Assembly: GCA_964402405.1 (NCBI GenBank)
Contig: CAYOCE010000021.1
Location: 1-20,351 of the forward strand
From: CAYOCE01 sp964402405
Lineage (GTDB): Bacteria; Pseudomonadota; Alphaproteobacteria; UBA7879
Direction: 5' to 3'
Length of the DNA stretch: 20,351 bases
Shown: one piece after another, positions 1-6,264 of the stretch
How the letters are laid out: each line of letters starts with the position of its first letter
How positions within the stretch are numbered: position 1 is the first letter of the stretch
Program-made: the position numbers and the translations under genes
The notes under the pieces: generated by a model
What the model was told of the DNA's origin: nothing
What the model saw: only the letters and a program-made list of their open reading frames with translations
Databases searched by the model: none

Positions 1-1531
1 CTGTATATGCTGAGTAACGATATAGCATCCGCGCGTATAATGCTAACATCTTGGATCTTGAAATTCTTTTTACTTTTTCTTCAAGAGATAAGTTTAAAAA
101 TGCTTCTTGCTTGGCTTTCTCATCCAACTCAGAAAAAGTATACGCGGGATTTTCAAGATCTGCGCTATATTCTTGTACGATATCTTGCATATCCCCTCTA
201 GCGTTTTCTAGGGTAGACTTAGTTTCTCTTTGAAATGCCTGAAATTTTTGTAGGAAAGGTGATGCATCCCCAGCACAAGATAGGAGATAGTGATACATCT
301 TAAACTTCAAAAACTTTAATGATAACTTTTGATAATCAGCGCCGCCTATTATTAGATTGTCGGGATCAGCTGTGCTCAAAAATTCTTCGGAAACATCTTC
401 AACCTTTCTCCAAGCATAGCGTAAAGAATCAAGGGCACTCTCCCAATGCACTGGTGTTTTGTCCTTAGTGAGGTAAAGATGTTTATGAAGAACAGAAATC
501 CTATAGGAAATTAACCCTTGTAAGTGGGGGGGTGACAAAGGGACGTTATTGTCGAAAAAAGACCTTTGATCAATGGCATTGAGAAAACTGTCGATCTTTG
601 TGTTAAGAGCAACGCTATTCAAGGCGTCTCTTGCTTGTGTAAAAATATCAATGAATTGTTCACAGTCTGCTGAATTACCCTTGTTTCTATAAAGATCACC
701 GATATCAGGGGTTTTAGGCATTCCTAAGACCCTAGTATACCTAAGAAGAAATAGAGCCTTTGCAAGGGGGCTTGTTATTGTATCCGCTTGAGCCTCTAGA
801 AAGGCACGGGTGTGTGTTAGAACGTCACTTATAATCAGGTTAGTGATATTATTAGCATCATCGACAGTGTTACATTGGCCCTGAGATCTTTGCCTTAGAT
901 ATTCTTTAAAGGTAGTTTGCCGTGAGCTTCTATTTGTTCCTCTATGGTAGATCTTATCATCTGGGATTCTAAAGCCTAGGGGGAAAAAGGATTGAAATCT
1001 GCTTATGAAGCCCTCTAAATTATTGCAACCATCATTTATCAAATGTTCCAAAACTTCTGGATCCAAAGACTTTGAATTCAGATCTTCTGAATCCAAAGAC
1101 GCTGAATCCAAAGATGCTGAATCCAGATCCTCTGAATCCAAAGACTTTGAATTCCGATATCCCTGCAGTTGTTTTGCTCTAAATATATCGTCCTCGGCAG
1201 CCTTTAGTGCGTCTTTAGCGCCTTCTTTTAATTTAGAGAAAAATTTATCCGGATCTGTACCTAGGTGCGTTCCATCTGACACGACCCCCCGAAGAAAGTT
1301 ATATAAGGGCTCTGAAAGGCCGTGTACTTGCTCGAAGGAAGGGGTTTCGGAGGGGGATTCATTGGAAGTAGATATAACAGGATGTGATGATGCACTTGTT
1401 GACCCTGGATCTCCTTCACCGCCATGCATACCTAAATACGAAGGGTCAGTGGGAGAGCGATCGTCGGCAGAGACCTCTGATAACGCGAGTAACCCTAAAG
1501 TTAAATTAAGAAAAAGTTGTTTTTTTGACAT
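1..1531 (-). CDS. Secreted protein of unknown family with (N/D)SxxL pentapeptide repeats, partial at left edge
   Basis: I translated this frame by hand. It is open without a stop from an ATG at 1529-1531 to the window edge, so about 510 residues are visible and the C-terminus is missing. An AAAGGA ribosome binding site lies about 7 bases upstream. The N-terminus is a clear signal peptide, MSKKQLFLNLTLGLLALSEVSA, with likely cleavage after VSA, so the protein should be exported. A Ser/Thr/Pro/Gly-rich low-complexity stretch follows (about residues 24-70). Residues 127-161 are seven consecutive pentads: NSKSL, DSEDL, DSASL, DSASL, DSEDL, NSKSL, DPEVL. The rest is mostly charged and probably helical, with two cysteines near residues 169 and 220. 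I recognise no catalytic domain. The gene stands alone, 240 bp from recR and with its own promoter-like sequence. A secreted host-interaction protein is possible in a symbiont, but that is inference. Confidence 0.85.
   Translation of the reverse strand, partial: MSKKQLFLNLTLGLLALSEVSADDRSPTDPSYLGMHGGEGDPGSTSASSHPVISTSNESPSETPSFEQVHGLSEPLYNFLRGVVSDGTHLGTDPDKFFSKLKEGAKDALKAAEDDIFRAKQLQGYRNSKSLDSEDLDSASLDSASLDSEDLNSKSLDPEVLEHLINDGCNNLEGFISRFQSFFPLGFRIPDDKIYHRGTNRSSRQTTFKEYLRQRSQGQCNTVDDANNITNLIISDVLTHTRAFLEAQADTITSPLAKALFLLRYTRVLGMPKTPDIGDLYRNKGNSADCEQFIDIFTQARDALNSVALNTKIDSFLNAIDQRSFFDNNVPLSPPHLQGLISYRISVLHKHLYLTKDKTPVHWESALDSLRYAWRKVEDVSEEFLSTADPDNLIIGGADYQKLSLKFLKFKMYHYLLSCAGDASPFLQKFQAFQRETKSTLENARGDMQDIVQEYSADLENPAYTFSELDEKAKQEAFLNLSLEEKVKRISRSKMLALYARMLYRYSAYT
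1049..1153 (-). repeat. 15-bp in-frame tandem repeat encoding seven pentads
   Basis: On the plus strand the units read like GAATCCAAAGACGCT. Six clear 15-bp units run from 1059 to 1148, with degenerate flanks. Read on the minus strand they encode (N/D)S-x-x-L pentads. The variable pair changes in the order KS, ED, AS, AS, ED, KS, so the unit order is mirror-symmetric. Because the unit length is a multiple of three, gain or loss of units keeps the frame. Confidence 0.85.
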
Positions 1532-1572
1532 GATATATTCCTTTGATAAAAAAATGAACTGATACAGATTTT

Positions 1573-1600
1573 CTTATACGTGTTTTTTATCGGTTTGCAA
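1573..1600 (-). promoter_or_regulatory. Possible sigma70 promoter for the secreted-protein gene
   Basis: On the minus strand TTGCAA (1595-1600) is followed after 16 bases by TATAAG (1573-1578), about 40 bases before the ATG at 1531. The match to TTGACA/TATAAT is moderate. No experimental support is visible. Confidence 0.35.
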
Positions 1601-1702
1601 TATACAATTTTGAATATTTGGATGGATAAAATAGAGGGGGGGTGTTTTGGGTTCTTTCTATATTAAAAAGGTGAGAAAATTTTGCCAATTCATATTTTTT
1701 TC

Positions 1703-1723
1703 CTCACATTACACCTATGTGAG
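1703..1723. repeat. Short inverted repeat CTCACAT-N7-ATGTGAG
   Basis: Two perfect 7-bp arms flank a 7-base loop, and a further copy of ATGTGAG follows at 1727-1733. The site lies between the secreted-protein gene and the end of recR. No T-run follows it in the recR transcript direction, so it does not look like a terminator. An operator-like site is possible. Confidence 0.4.
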
Positions 1724-1773
1724 ATTATGTGAGTAAAGTCAAGAAAGCTTGATATTTTTAGAGGTAGAATTCT

Positions 1774-2361
1774 CTACAACACGCGCCTGGCATTAATCGC
1801 CGCGGTGATGGTGCCGTCGTCTAAGTAATCCAATTCTCCGCCCATGGGGACGCCGTAAGCGAGGCGGGTGATTTGAAGGGGATACCCCTTTAGCATGTCT
1901 TGGATATAATGGCAGGTGGTTTCCCCATCAACAGTAGCGCCCAGGGCCAAAATAATTTCTTCTATCTCTGTATTTTCTAGACGATTCTTTAATTCTTGTA
2001 ATCGCAGATCTTGAGGGCCTATCCCATCCAGGGCAGAAAGGACGCCGCCTAATACGTGATAATATCCCTTGAATGATCCCGTGCGTTCTAGGGCCCATAG
2101 ATCATCCACATCCTGAATCACACAAATCCTTGTTCTATCTCGTTTAGGATTTTGGCAAATGGCACAGATATCTTGTTCATCCAGGTTGCCACAGGTGATG
2201 CAGGCCTTTACATGTTGGGCCACAGAGGATAGGGCCTCCACCAACGGCATCAAATGGGATTCCTTGCGTTTGATCAAATGCAACGCCACCCGCCGCCCTG
2301 ACCTGGGACCCAGACCTGGCAGCCTTCCAAGAAGTTTCATTAGATGATCAAGATGGGACAT
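1774..2361 (-). CDS. recR: Recombination mediator protein RecR
   Basis: RecR works with RecO (and RecF) to load RecA on single-stranded DNA at gaps in the cytoplasm. At 195 residues it has normal family length. The N-terminal helix-hairpin-helix region reads LLGRLPGLGPRSGRRVALHL. A four-cysteine zinc finger follows (C54, C57, C66, C69), then a TOPRIM domain from about residue 78 with the family signature HVLGGVLSALDGIGP. A C-terminal segment, RLAYGVPMGGELDYLDDGT, is typical of RecR. One oddity is that the TOPRIM segment reads ICVIQDVDDLWALE, with Gln83 where RecR proteins usually have Glu. The start ATG is preceded by GAGGAG. RecR is often encoded after dnaX and ybaB, but neither is next to it here. 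Confidence 0.96.
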   Translation of the reverse strand: MSHLDHLMKLLGRLPGLGPRSGRRVALHLIKRKESHLMPLVEALSSVAQHVKACITCGNLDEQDICAICQNPKRDRTRICVIQDVDDLWALERTGSFKGYYHVLGGVLSALDGIGPQDLRLQELKNRLENTEIEEIILALGATVDGETTCHYIQDMLKGYPLQITRLAYGVPMGGELDYLDDGTITAAINARRVL

Positions 2362-2414
2362 GTATACTCCTCGTCTTTCAAACTGTGGGTATATTTGACA
2401 GTATCAAAAACCCC

Positions 2415-2454
2415 AAAAAATTAAACCCCCAAAATAAAAATTTTGGGGGTTTAA
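2415..2454 (-). terminator. Strong intrinsic terminator after the small exported peptide gene
   Basis: TTAAACCCCCAAAA (2421-2434) and TTTTGGGGGTTTAA (2441-2454) form a perfect 14-bp stem with a 6-base loop. In the minus direction the stem is followed by TTTTTT (2415-2420). No T-run follows on the plus strand, so it acts on leftward transcripts. It lies about 30 bases past the stop codon of the 43-aa gene. Confidence 0.85.
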
Positions 2455-2483
2455 AGGATATCCTAAAATTAGGATGATTTTAT

Positions 2484-2615
2484 TTAGTTTGCTGCTGGAG
2501 CATCTGTTGTATCACTAGCTGCTGATGTTGGTACAGCTTGCTCTGCATTCTCAGCAGCAAAAACTGGAGCTGCCACCAAAACCAAAGCGAAAGCTACTGC
2601 AAAAAGATTCTTCAT
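2484..2615 (-). CDS. Small exported peptide, 43 aa, unknown function
   Basis: A short frame from the ATG at 2613-2615 to the TAA at 2484-2486. The product begins MKNLFAVAFALVLVAAPVFA, a textbook signal peptide with cleavage after VFA. The mature peptide would be about 23 residues, AENAEQAVPTSAASDTTDAPAAN, which is acidic, rich in Ala, Ser and Thr, and lacks cysteine. The ribosome binding site AAAGGAGA, about 6 bases before the ATG, is nearly identical to the one of rplL in this window. A strong terminator follows directly. The signal peptide, strong translation signal and dedicated terminator together argue for a real, well-expressed gene. I know no family for it. Confidence 0.75.
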   Translation of the reverse strand: MKNLFAVAFALVLVAAPVFAAENAEQAVPTSAASDTTDAPAAN

Positions 2616-2743
2616 TTTATTCTCCTTTAAATAAATTAACACACCATTGAACCTGGTTATCCAGATATCAACATCCCCTGCATAACAGGTGCTGTCTTCT
2701 CAGCAACTTCCTGTTCTTTAGAAGTTAGGTTGTGGTTGAAATC

Positions 2744-3148
2744 TTATTCACCCTTCTCAGTTATTGAAAAGAGCAGAGTGCTCAAGGTTTCATCCCCAAT
2801 ATGGTCTTTATGTTTTAATTTTTTAAAAAGATCAAGCAAAATTCTTGAGTTGTCCTCATTATTTTTAAAACTTTTTTTAACTGTTGTCATTTTCCACGGG
2901 AAAACCCCCTTTTCTAGGAAAACGCGCTCGTTCATAGCGTAATCTCCGGGGCCTTTAGAGTAGATATTTTTCATCAAAATAGGGTGATTTTGGGGAGGGG
3001 TATCCAGGGGCAAAAAAAGCAGCATTGTGGCTCCGCCATCTTTTAGAGTTCTTTTGGCGCGTAGCTCCATGAAATTCTTGGCACTAATGACGCCAAGTGC
3101 CCCGATAACTCCCAAGAGCGATCCTATGGTGATATTTTTTTTGGACAT
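2744..3148 (-). CDS. Hypothetical membrane-anchored or exported protein, 134 aa
   Basis: I do not recognise a family. The N-terminus MSKKNITIGSLLGVIGALGVISA is a hydrophobic segment (about residues 7-23) that could be an anchor or an uncleaved signal. The remaining 110 residues are basic and soluble-looking, with KGPGDYAMNERVFLEKGVFPW and a Lys-rich C-terminal helix. No cysteine or catalytic motif is evident. The ATG has a weak ribosome binding site (AAAGA close to the start). A downstream TTG preceded by AGGATCG is an alternative but would cut the hydrophobic segment. The gene lies 128 bp upstream of the small exported peptide in the same direction, with no terminator between them, so the two could be cotranscribed. 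Confidence 0.7.
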   Translation of the reverse strand: MSKKNITIGSLLGVIGALGVISAKNFMELRAKRTLKDGGATMLLFLPLDTPPQNHPILMKNIYSKGPGDYAMNERVFLEKGVFPWKMTTVKKSFKNNEDNSRILLDLFKKLKHKDHIGDETLSTLLFSITEKGE

Positions 3149-3549
3149 TCTTTATTTTTTTAATATGTCTCCCTACCTTTAATGATCTTGTGTTTAATCC
3201 ATAATGTCAAGTGGCCCTGCCACCCCGGTGAAAACCGGGATGGTTTGTTAAGGAGGGTGGAATTAAGAGGTATTTTAGGAAAAAATTATCCCCACTTTTT
3301 GAAAGTCAATAAGAAAAACAAACTTAGATTAAAAAAAATATTTTTTTCCATCAAAATAATGATTGCTTTTTAAAAAACCAGCAAAAACAAGGGGATGTAT
3401 CCGAGTTCATTTTCTGAGCAATCTGTAAAAAAGCTAGTATTTCTGCTTTAAAAGCTGCCCTATTCACAAACTGCACACAAACTTATCCACAGGTTTCGTG
3501 GATAGATTGTTGGACTCTATAGAACACGCCATTCTTACCTGTTTTTTTC
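3149..3549. other. 400-bp non-coding AT-rich region with DnaA-box-like sites
   Basis: No convincing gene is present. The left part holds one REP-like hairpin (3221-3253). The centre is very AT-rich (3301-3375). The right part has a perfect DnaA-box match TTATCCACA (3483-3491) facing a diverged copy CTATCCACG on the other strand (3497-3505). CTATTCACA lies at 3460-3468 and TTATCCCCA at 3286-3294. The two facing sites form a TATCCAC/GTGGATA inverted repeat. This could be a DnaA-binding regulatory region or, less likely, part of an origin. Confidence 0.45.
3221..3253. repeat. REP-like hairpin repeat
   Basis: CCCGGT-GAAA-ACCGGG is followed by ATGGTTTGTTAAGG. The tail closely matches the tail of the hairpin at 7785-7816 (ATGGTTCGTAAGG). 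It therefore looks like a dispersed element of one family, not a terminator, as it lacks a T-run on either side. Confidence 0.6.
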
Positions 3550-4761
3550 TTATACTATGATAGAAAGTACTTTTGTCAGAGCCCCTGAAATTTTTCTATA
3601 TAGCTTCTTAAAGAGATTGGATTGATCGAATGGATCCCCGGTTTTTATTTTTAGAAAGGCGCGTACTTGGGCACGTGCTGTGTCTAAAGGCATAACCCCT
3701 GGTAGGTAAATCTTTTCAAGGACTTCCAAAGGGGGGTTAATAAGGGGGTTCGTCTGAATCTCTTGAGGCAACAAAGAAATGGCTGTTTTATTGGGGGTAG
3801 ACTGTAGATTATAAATCACATTCATGGCTGCAATATCGGGCCGCAGCAGGAAATTCAAGAACACATGGGCATTTTGAGGATGAGGAGCATCGCTGGGAAT
3901 TCCCAGCATATCAATCCATACGCTGGCACCTTCCTTAGGTAAGGTATAGGCAATTTCAAAAGGACGTCCCAATTCTTTTGCCTCTTCACGTGCCTTTAGA
4001 ATCTCCCCTGACCAACTCTGGGCAATACAAACCTCTCCATTAACCAAACGACTAATCGTACGCTCAGGGCTGGCGTTAAAACGACGAATATAAGGGCGGG
4101 CCGTTTTTAAAACATCGATGACCTGGCTAAAATGTTCAGAATCCTTCGAATCAATAGGGTATCCCAAATACATCAGAACACCCTCAAAAACTTCCTTGGG
4201 ATTATCCAGCAAGTCTACGCCACATAGGGTTAGCCGTTTTAGGATTTGTGGATCAAAAAGCATTTTGATGCTGTCAACAGATGTTCCCTTTGGCAGCAAC
4301 TCTTTTATTTTCTGAACGTTATACCCAAAGCCTGTGGTGCCCCAAGTAAAAGGCACACCATATACATTCCCAGGATCTGTGGGGGCTAATACCTTTAATA
4401 TTTTAGGATCTAAATGATGCCAATTAGGAAGCAAGGATTTATCTAAGGGCAAAAATAATTTCTTTCCTTGACTGCCTAGTTGTACTTGTCTTGCAAAGTA
4501 GGGCGTTGCCGAGGGAGAAACCACATCATAGCCAGATTTTGCGGATAACAACTTGGCTTCTAATATCTCGTCATTATCATAGGTGTCATAATGGACCACA
4601 ATGCCGGTTTCTTTTTGAAACAAGTCTAATACCTTTGGGTCCATGTTCCCCGCCCAAGTATATAGATTCAAAATAGGGGGGTCCTTACCAAAGCATAGAG
4701 CTGGGAGTAAAAGAAAAATAACAGTCCAGCTTTTGCGGAGATGATTAAAAAAATATTGCAT
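3550..4761 (-). CDS. Periplasmic polyamine-binding protein, PotF-like
   Basis: Substrate-binding component of a spermidine/putrescine-type ABC importer. The 403 residues start with a signal peptide (MQYFFNHLRKSWTVIFLLLP, cleavage near CFG). The family framework is clear: LNLYTWAGN, then ETGIVVHYDTYDNDEILEAK, GYDVVSPSA, PLDKSLLPNW, FTWGTTGFGYN, SWSGEI, TLPKEGASVWIDM and FLLRPDIAA. It aligns with PotF better than with PotD. The ligand-contact stretch WSDY of PotF reads W36-A-G-N here, and WAGD reads WSGE (250-253). W36, W250 and D284 are kept. No permease or ATPase genes are adjacent, so it is an orphan. The C-terminus is about 30 residues longer than E. coli PotF. An AGGA ribosome binding site precedes the ATG. 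It is transcribed divergently from the aminopeptidase gene. Confidence 0.88.
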   Translation of the reverse strand: MQYFFNHLRKSWTVIFLLLPALCFGKDPPILNLYTWAGNMDPKVLDLFQKETGIVVHYDTYDNDEILEAKLLSAKSGYDVVSPSATPYFARQVQLGSQGKKLFLPLDKSLLPNWHHLDPKILKVLAPTDPGNVYGVPFTWGTTGFGYNVQKIKELLPKGTSVDSIKMLFDPQILKRLTLCGVDLLDNPKEVFEGVLMYLGYPIDSKDSEHFSQVIDVLKTARPYIRRFNASPERTISRLVNGEVCIAQSWSGEILKAREEAKELGRPFEIAYTLPKEGASVWIDMLGIPSDAPHPQNAHVFLNFLLRPDIAAMNVIYNLQSTPNKTAISLLPQEIQTNPLINPPLEVLEKIYLPGVMPLDTARAQVRAFLKIKTGDPFDQSNLFKKLYRKISGALTKVLSIIV

Positions 4762-4821
4762 GATGTCCTATTTCCTATCTTAAAATATGATATATTGAAA
4801 CGTGTTTAAAAGGAATCATAA

Positions 4822-6198
4822 ATGAACTATGTATCACACTCATCTTCAACGTCTTCTATTAAAATTTTTGTTTTGTCGGGGGCGGCATACCCTGCTTTTT
4901 ACCAACAACGGTCAGGATTTGTAAAGAATTGGCTTGATTCAAACGCCTTTAAGCCAGCCCCTCGAAAGCTTGCCTTGATTCCCAATCAGGACGGTCATAT
5001 AGAGTCCGTTATTTTTATTGAAGGCGAAGCGCTGGATTCCTTTTGGGATGGGGCCGCCCTTGCAGAGTCATTGCCAAAGGGACACTATCATTTAGAAAAC
5101 TTGCCCAAGGTCCAGGAAGAAGATTTTGCCTTGGCATGGGGGATTGCCACCTATTCCTTTGATCGATACAAAAAATCCCGCCACGATTGGCCAACTTTAA
5201 TTGTATCGGAAGAAATTGATGTAACGTCTCTTTCCCATATAGCCTCGGCCATTCATTTGGTCAGAGACCTAATCAATACGCCTGCTGCAGATATGAATCC
5301 GGCCGTGTTAGAAGCCACCGCCCAGCGGATTGCAAAGATCCATCAGGGAGCCTGTAATGTTACCCAAGGTGATGCTTTAAAAGAGGCTTATCCCATGGTA
5401 TATGCGGTGGGGAAGGCTGGAGAGGTTCCTCCCAGGTTGATTGATCTAAGATGGGGAAATCCAAAGCATCCGCAACTGGTATTGGTGGGAAAGGGCGTTT
5501 GTTTTGATACGGGCGGCCTTAATCTTAAGCTAGGGGACAATATGCGCCATATGAAAAAGGATATGGGCGGGGCAGCAATTATCTTAGCCTTAGCCCAATT
5601 AATTATGGCCGAAAAGATTCCTGTTTCTTTAAGGGTTTTGATTCCTGCGGTTGAAAATAATGTGGCCGCGAACGCCATGCGGCCAGGGGATATTTTGACT
5701 TCTAAAAAGGGGATTACGGTAGAAATTGGTAATACGGATGCGGAAGGTCGCCTGATTTTAGCCGATGCCTTAACGGAGGGGAGTCGTGCCAAGCCCCAAT
5801 TGATCATTGATTGTGCAACCTTGACAGGAGCGGCACGTGTGGCGCTGGGGGCATCTCTGCCAGCCCTTTTTTCCAATCGGGATGAAATTGCCAAAGACTT
5901 AATGAAAATGGGGAACCAGCTAACAGATCCCTTGTGGCAACTGCCCTTATGGGAACCCTATCGATCGCTTGTGAAATCCAGCACAGTGGCTGATTTAGAT
6001 AATGCAGGGGGAGGGGGCTTGGCAGGGGCCATCACTGCTGCCTTATTCTTAAGCGAATTTTTAGAAGGCGATATTCCCTGGGTTCACATCGACATGATGG
6101 CCTGGAATCCAAAGTCCTTGCCCGGCAGACCCATTGGGGGTGAGGCCCAGACCTTAAGGACCTTGTTTGCCTATGTGAGGGATATCTTCATCAAGTAA
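4822..6198 (+). CDS. M17 family leucyl aminopeptidase
   Basis: Cytosolic metallo-aminopeptidase that removes N-terminal residues from peptides. At 458 residues it is shorter than E. coli PepA (503), mainly in the N-terminal domain. All catalytic residues of the family are present with the right spacing: K224 and D229 in VGKGVCFDTGG, K236, D247 in KKDMGGA, and D306, E308 and R310 in NTDAEGRL. The C-terminal catalytic half continues with DCATLTGAARVALG and HIDMMAWN. There is no signal peptide. The ATG follows AAAAGGA. Only 60 bp separate it from the divergent PotF-like gene, which may hint at shared nutrient use (peptides and polyamines). No terminator is visible before the fic promoter. The short form could be pepA- or pepB-type, so I leave the symbol open. 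Confidence 0.94.
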   Translation: MNYVSHSSSTSSIKIFVLSGAAYPAFYQQRSGFVKNWLDSNAFKPAPRKLALIPNQDGHIESVIFIEGEALDSFWDGAALAESLPKGHYHLENLPKVQEEDFALAWGIATYSFDRYKKSRHDWPTLIVSEEIDVTSLSHIASAIHLVRDLINTPAADMNPAVLEATAQRIAKIHQGACNVTQGDALKEAYPMVYAVGKAGEVPPRLIDLRWGNPKHPQLVLVGKGVCFDTGGLNLKLGDNMRHMKKDMGGAAIILALAQLIMAEKIPVSLRVLIPAVENNVAANAMRPGDILTSKKGITVEIGNTDAEGRLILADALTEGSRAKPQLIIDCATLTGAARVALGASLPALFSNRDEIAKDLMKMGNQLTDPLWQLPLWEPYRSLVKSSTVADLDNAGGGGLAGAITAALFLSEFLEGDIPWVHIDMMAWNPKSLPGRPIGGEAQTLRTLFAYVRDIFIK

Positions 6199-6215
6199 AT
6201 CGGGTAAATACAGCA

Positions 6216-6264
6216 TTGCTAATCGGGTATAATCGGGTATAATTGGGTATTATCGGATATAAAA
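6216..6264 (+). promoter_or_regulatory. fic promoter with 10-bp direct repeats
   Basis: AATCGGGTAT occurs at 6221-6230 and 6231-6240, followed by AATTGGGTAT (6241-6250) and TATCGGATAT (6251-6260). A related AATCGGGTAA lies at 6198-6207. The repeat junctions create perfect TATAAT hexamers at 6228-6233 and 6238-6243. TTGCTA at 6216-6221 lies 16 bases before the second one. The 10-bp period puts each copy on the same DNA face, as expected for a repressor array over the -10 region. Confidence 0.6.

Noticed and set aside
1005..1562. Plus-strand 185-aa open frame
   Set aside because: It lies wholly opposite the long minus-strand secreted-protein frame, which has a signal peptide and a ribosome binding site. 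Its repeats are just the 15-bp repeat read backwards.
1703..1733. CTCACAT/ATGTGAG repeats as a recR terminator
   Set aside because: In the recR direction the stem is followed by GAAAAAAATAT, not a T-run, so termination is not supported.
3182..3373. 63-aa plus-strand frame in the non-coding region
   Set aside because: It begins in and reads through a REP-like hairpin and then a poly-A/T stretch, giving a Lys/Ile-rich tail; it has no ribosome binding site.
3483..3505. TATCCAC/GTGGATA inverted repeat as terminator of the PotF-like gene
   Set aside because: No T-run follows in the minus direction, and it lies about 45-70 bases beyond the stop codon.
5388..5894. Minus-strand 168-aa frame inside the aminopeptidase gene
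   Set aside because: The plus-strand frame contains all M17 catalytic motifs here; the opposite frame has no start signals or recognisable features.
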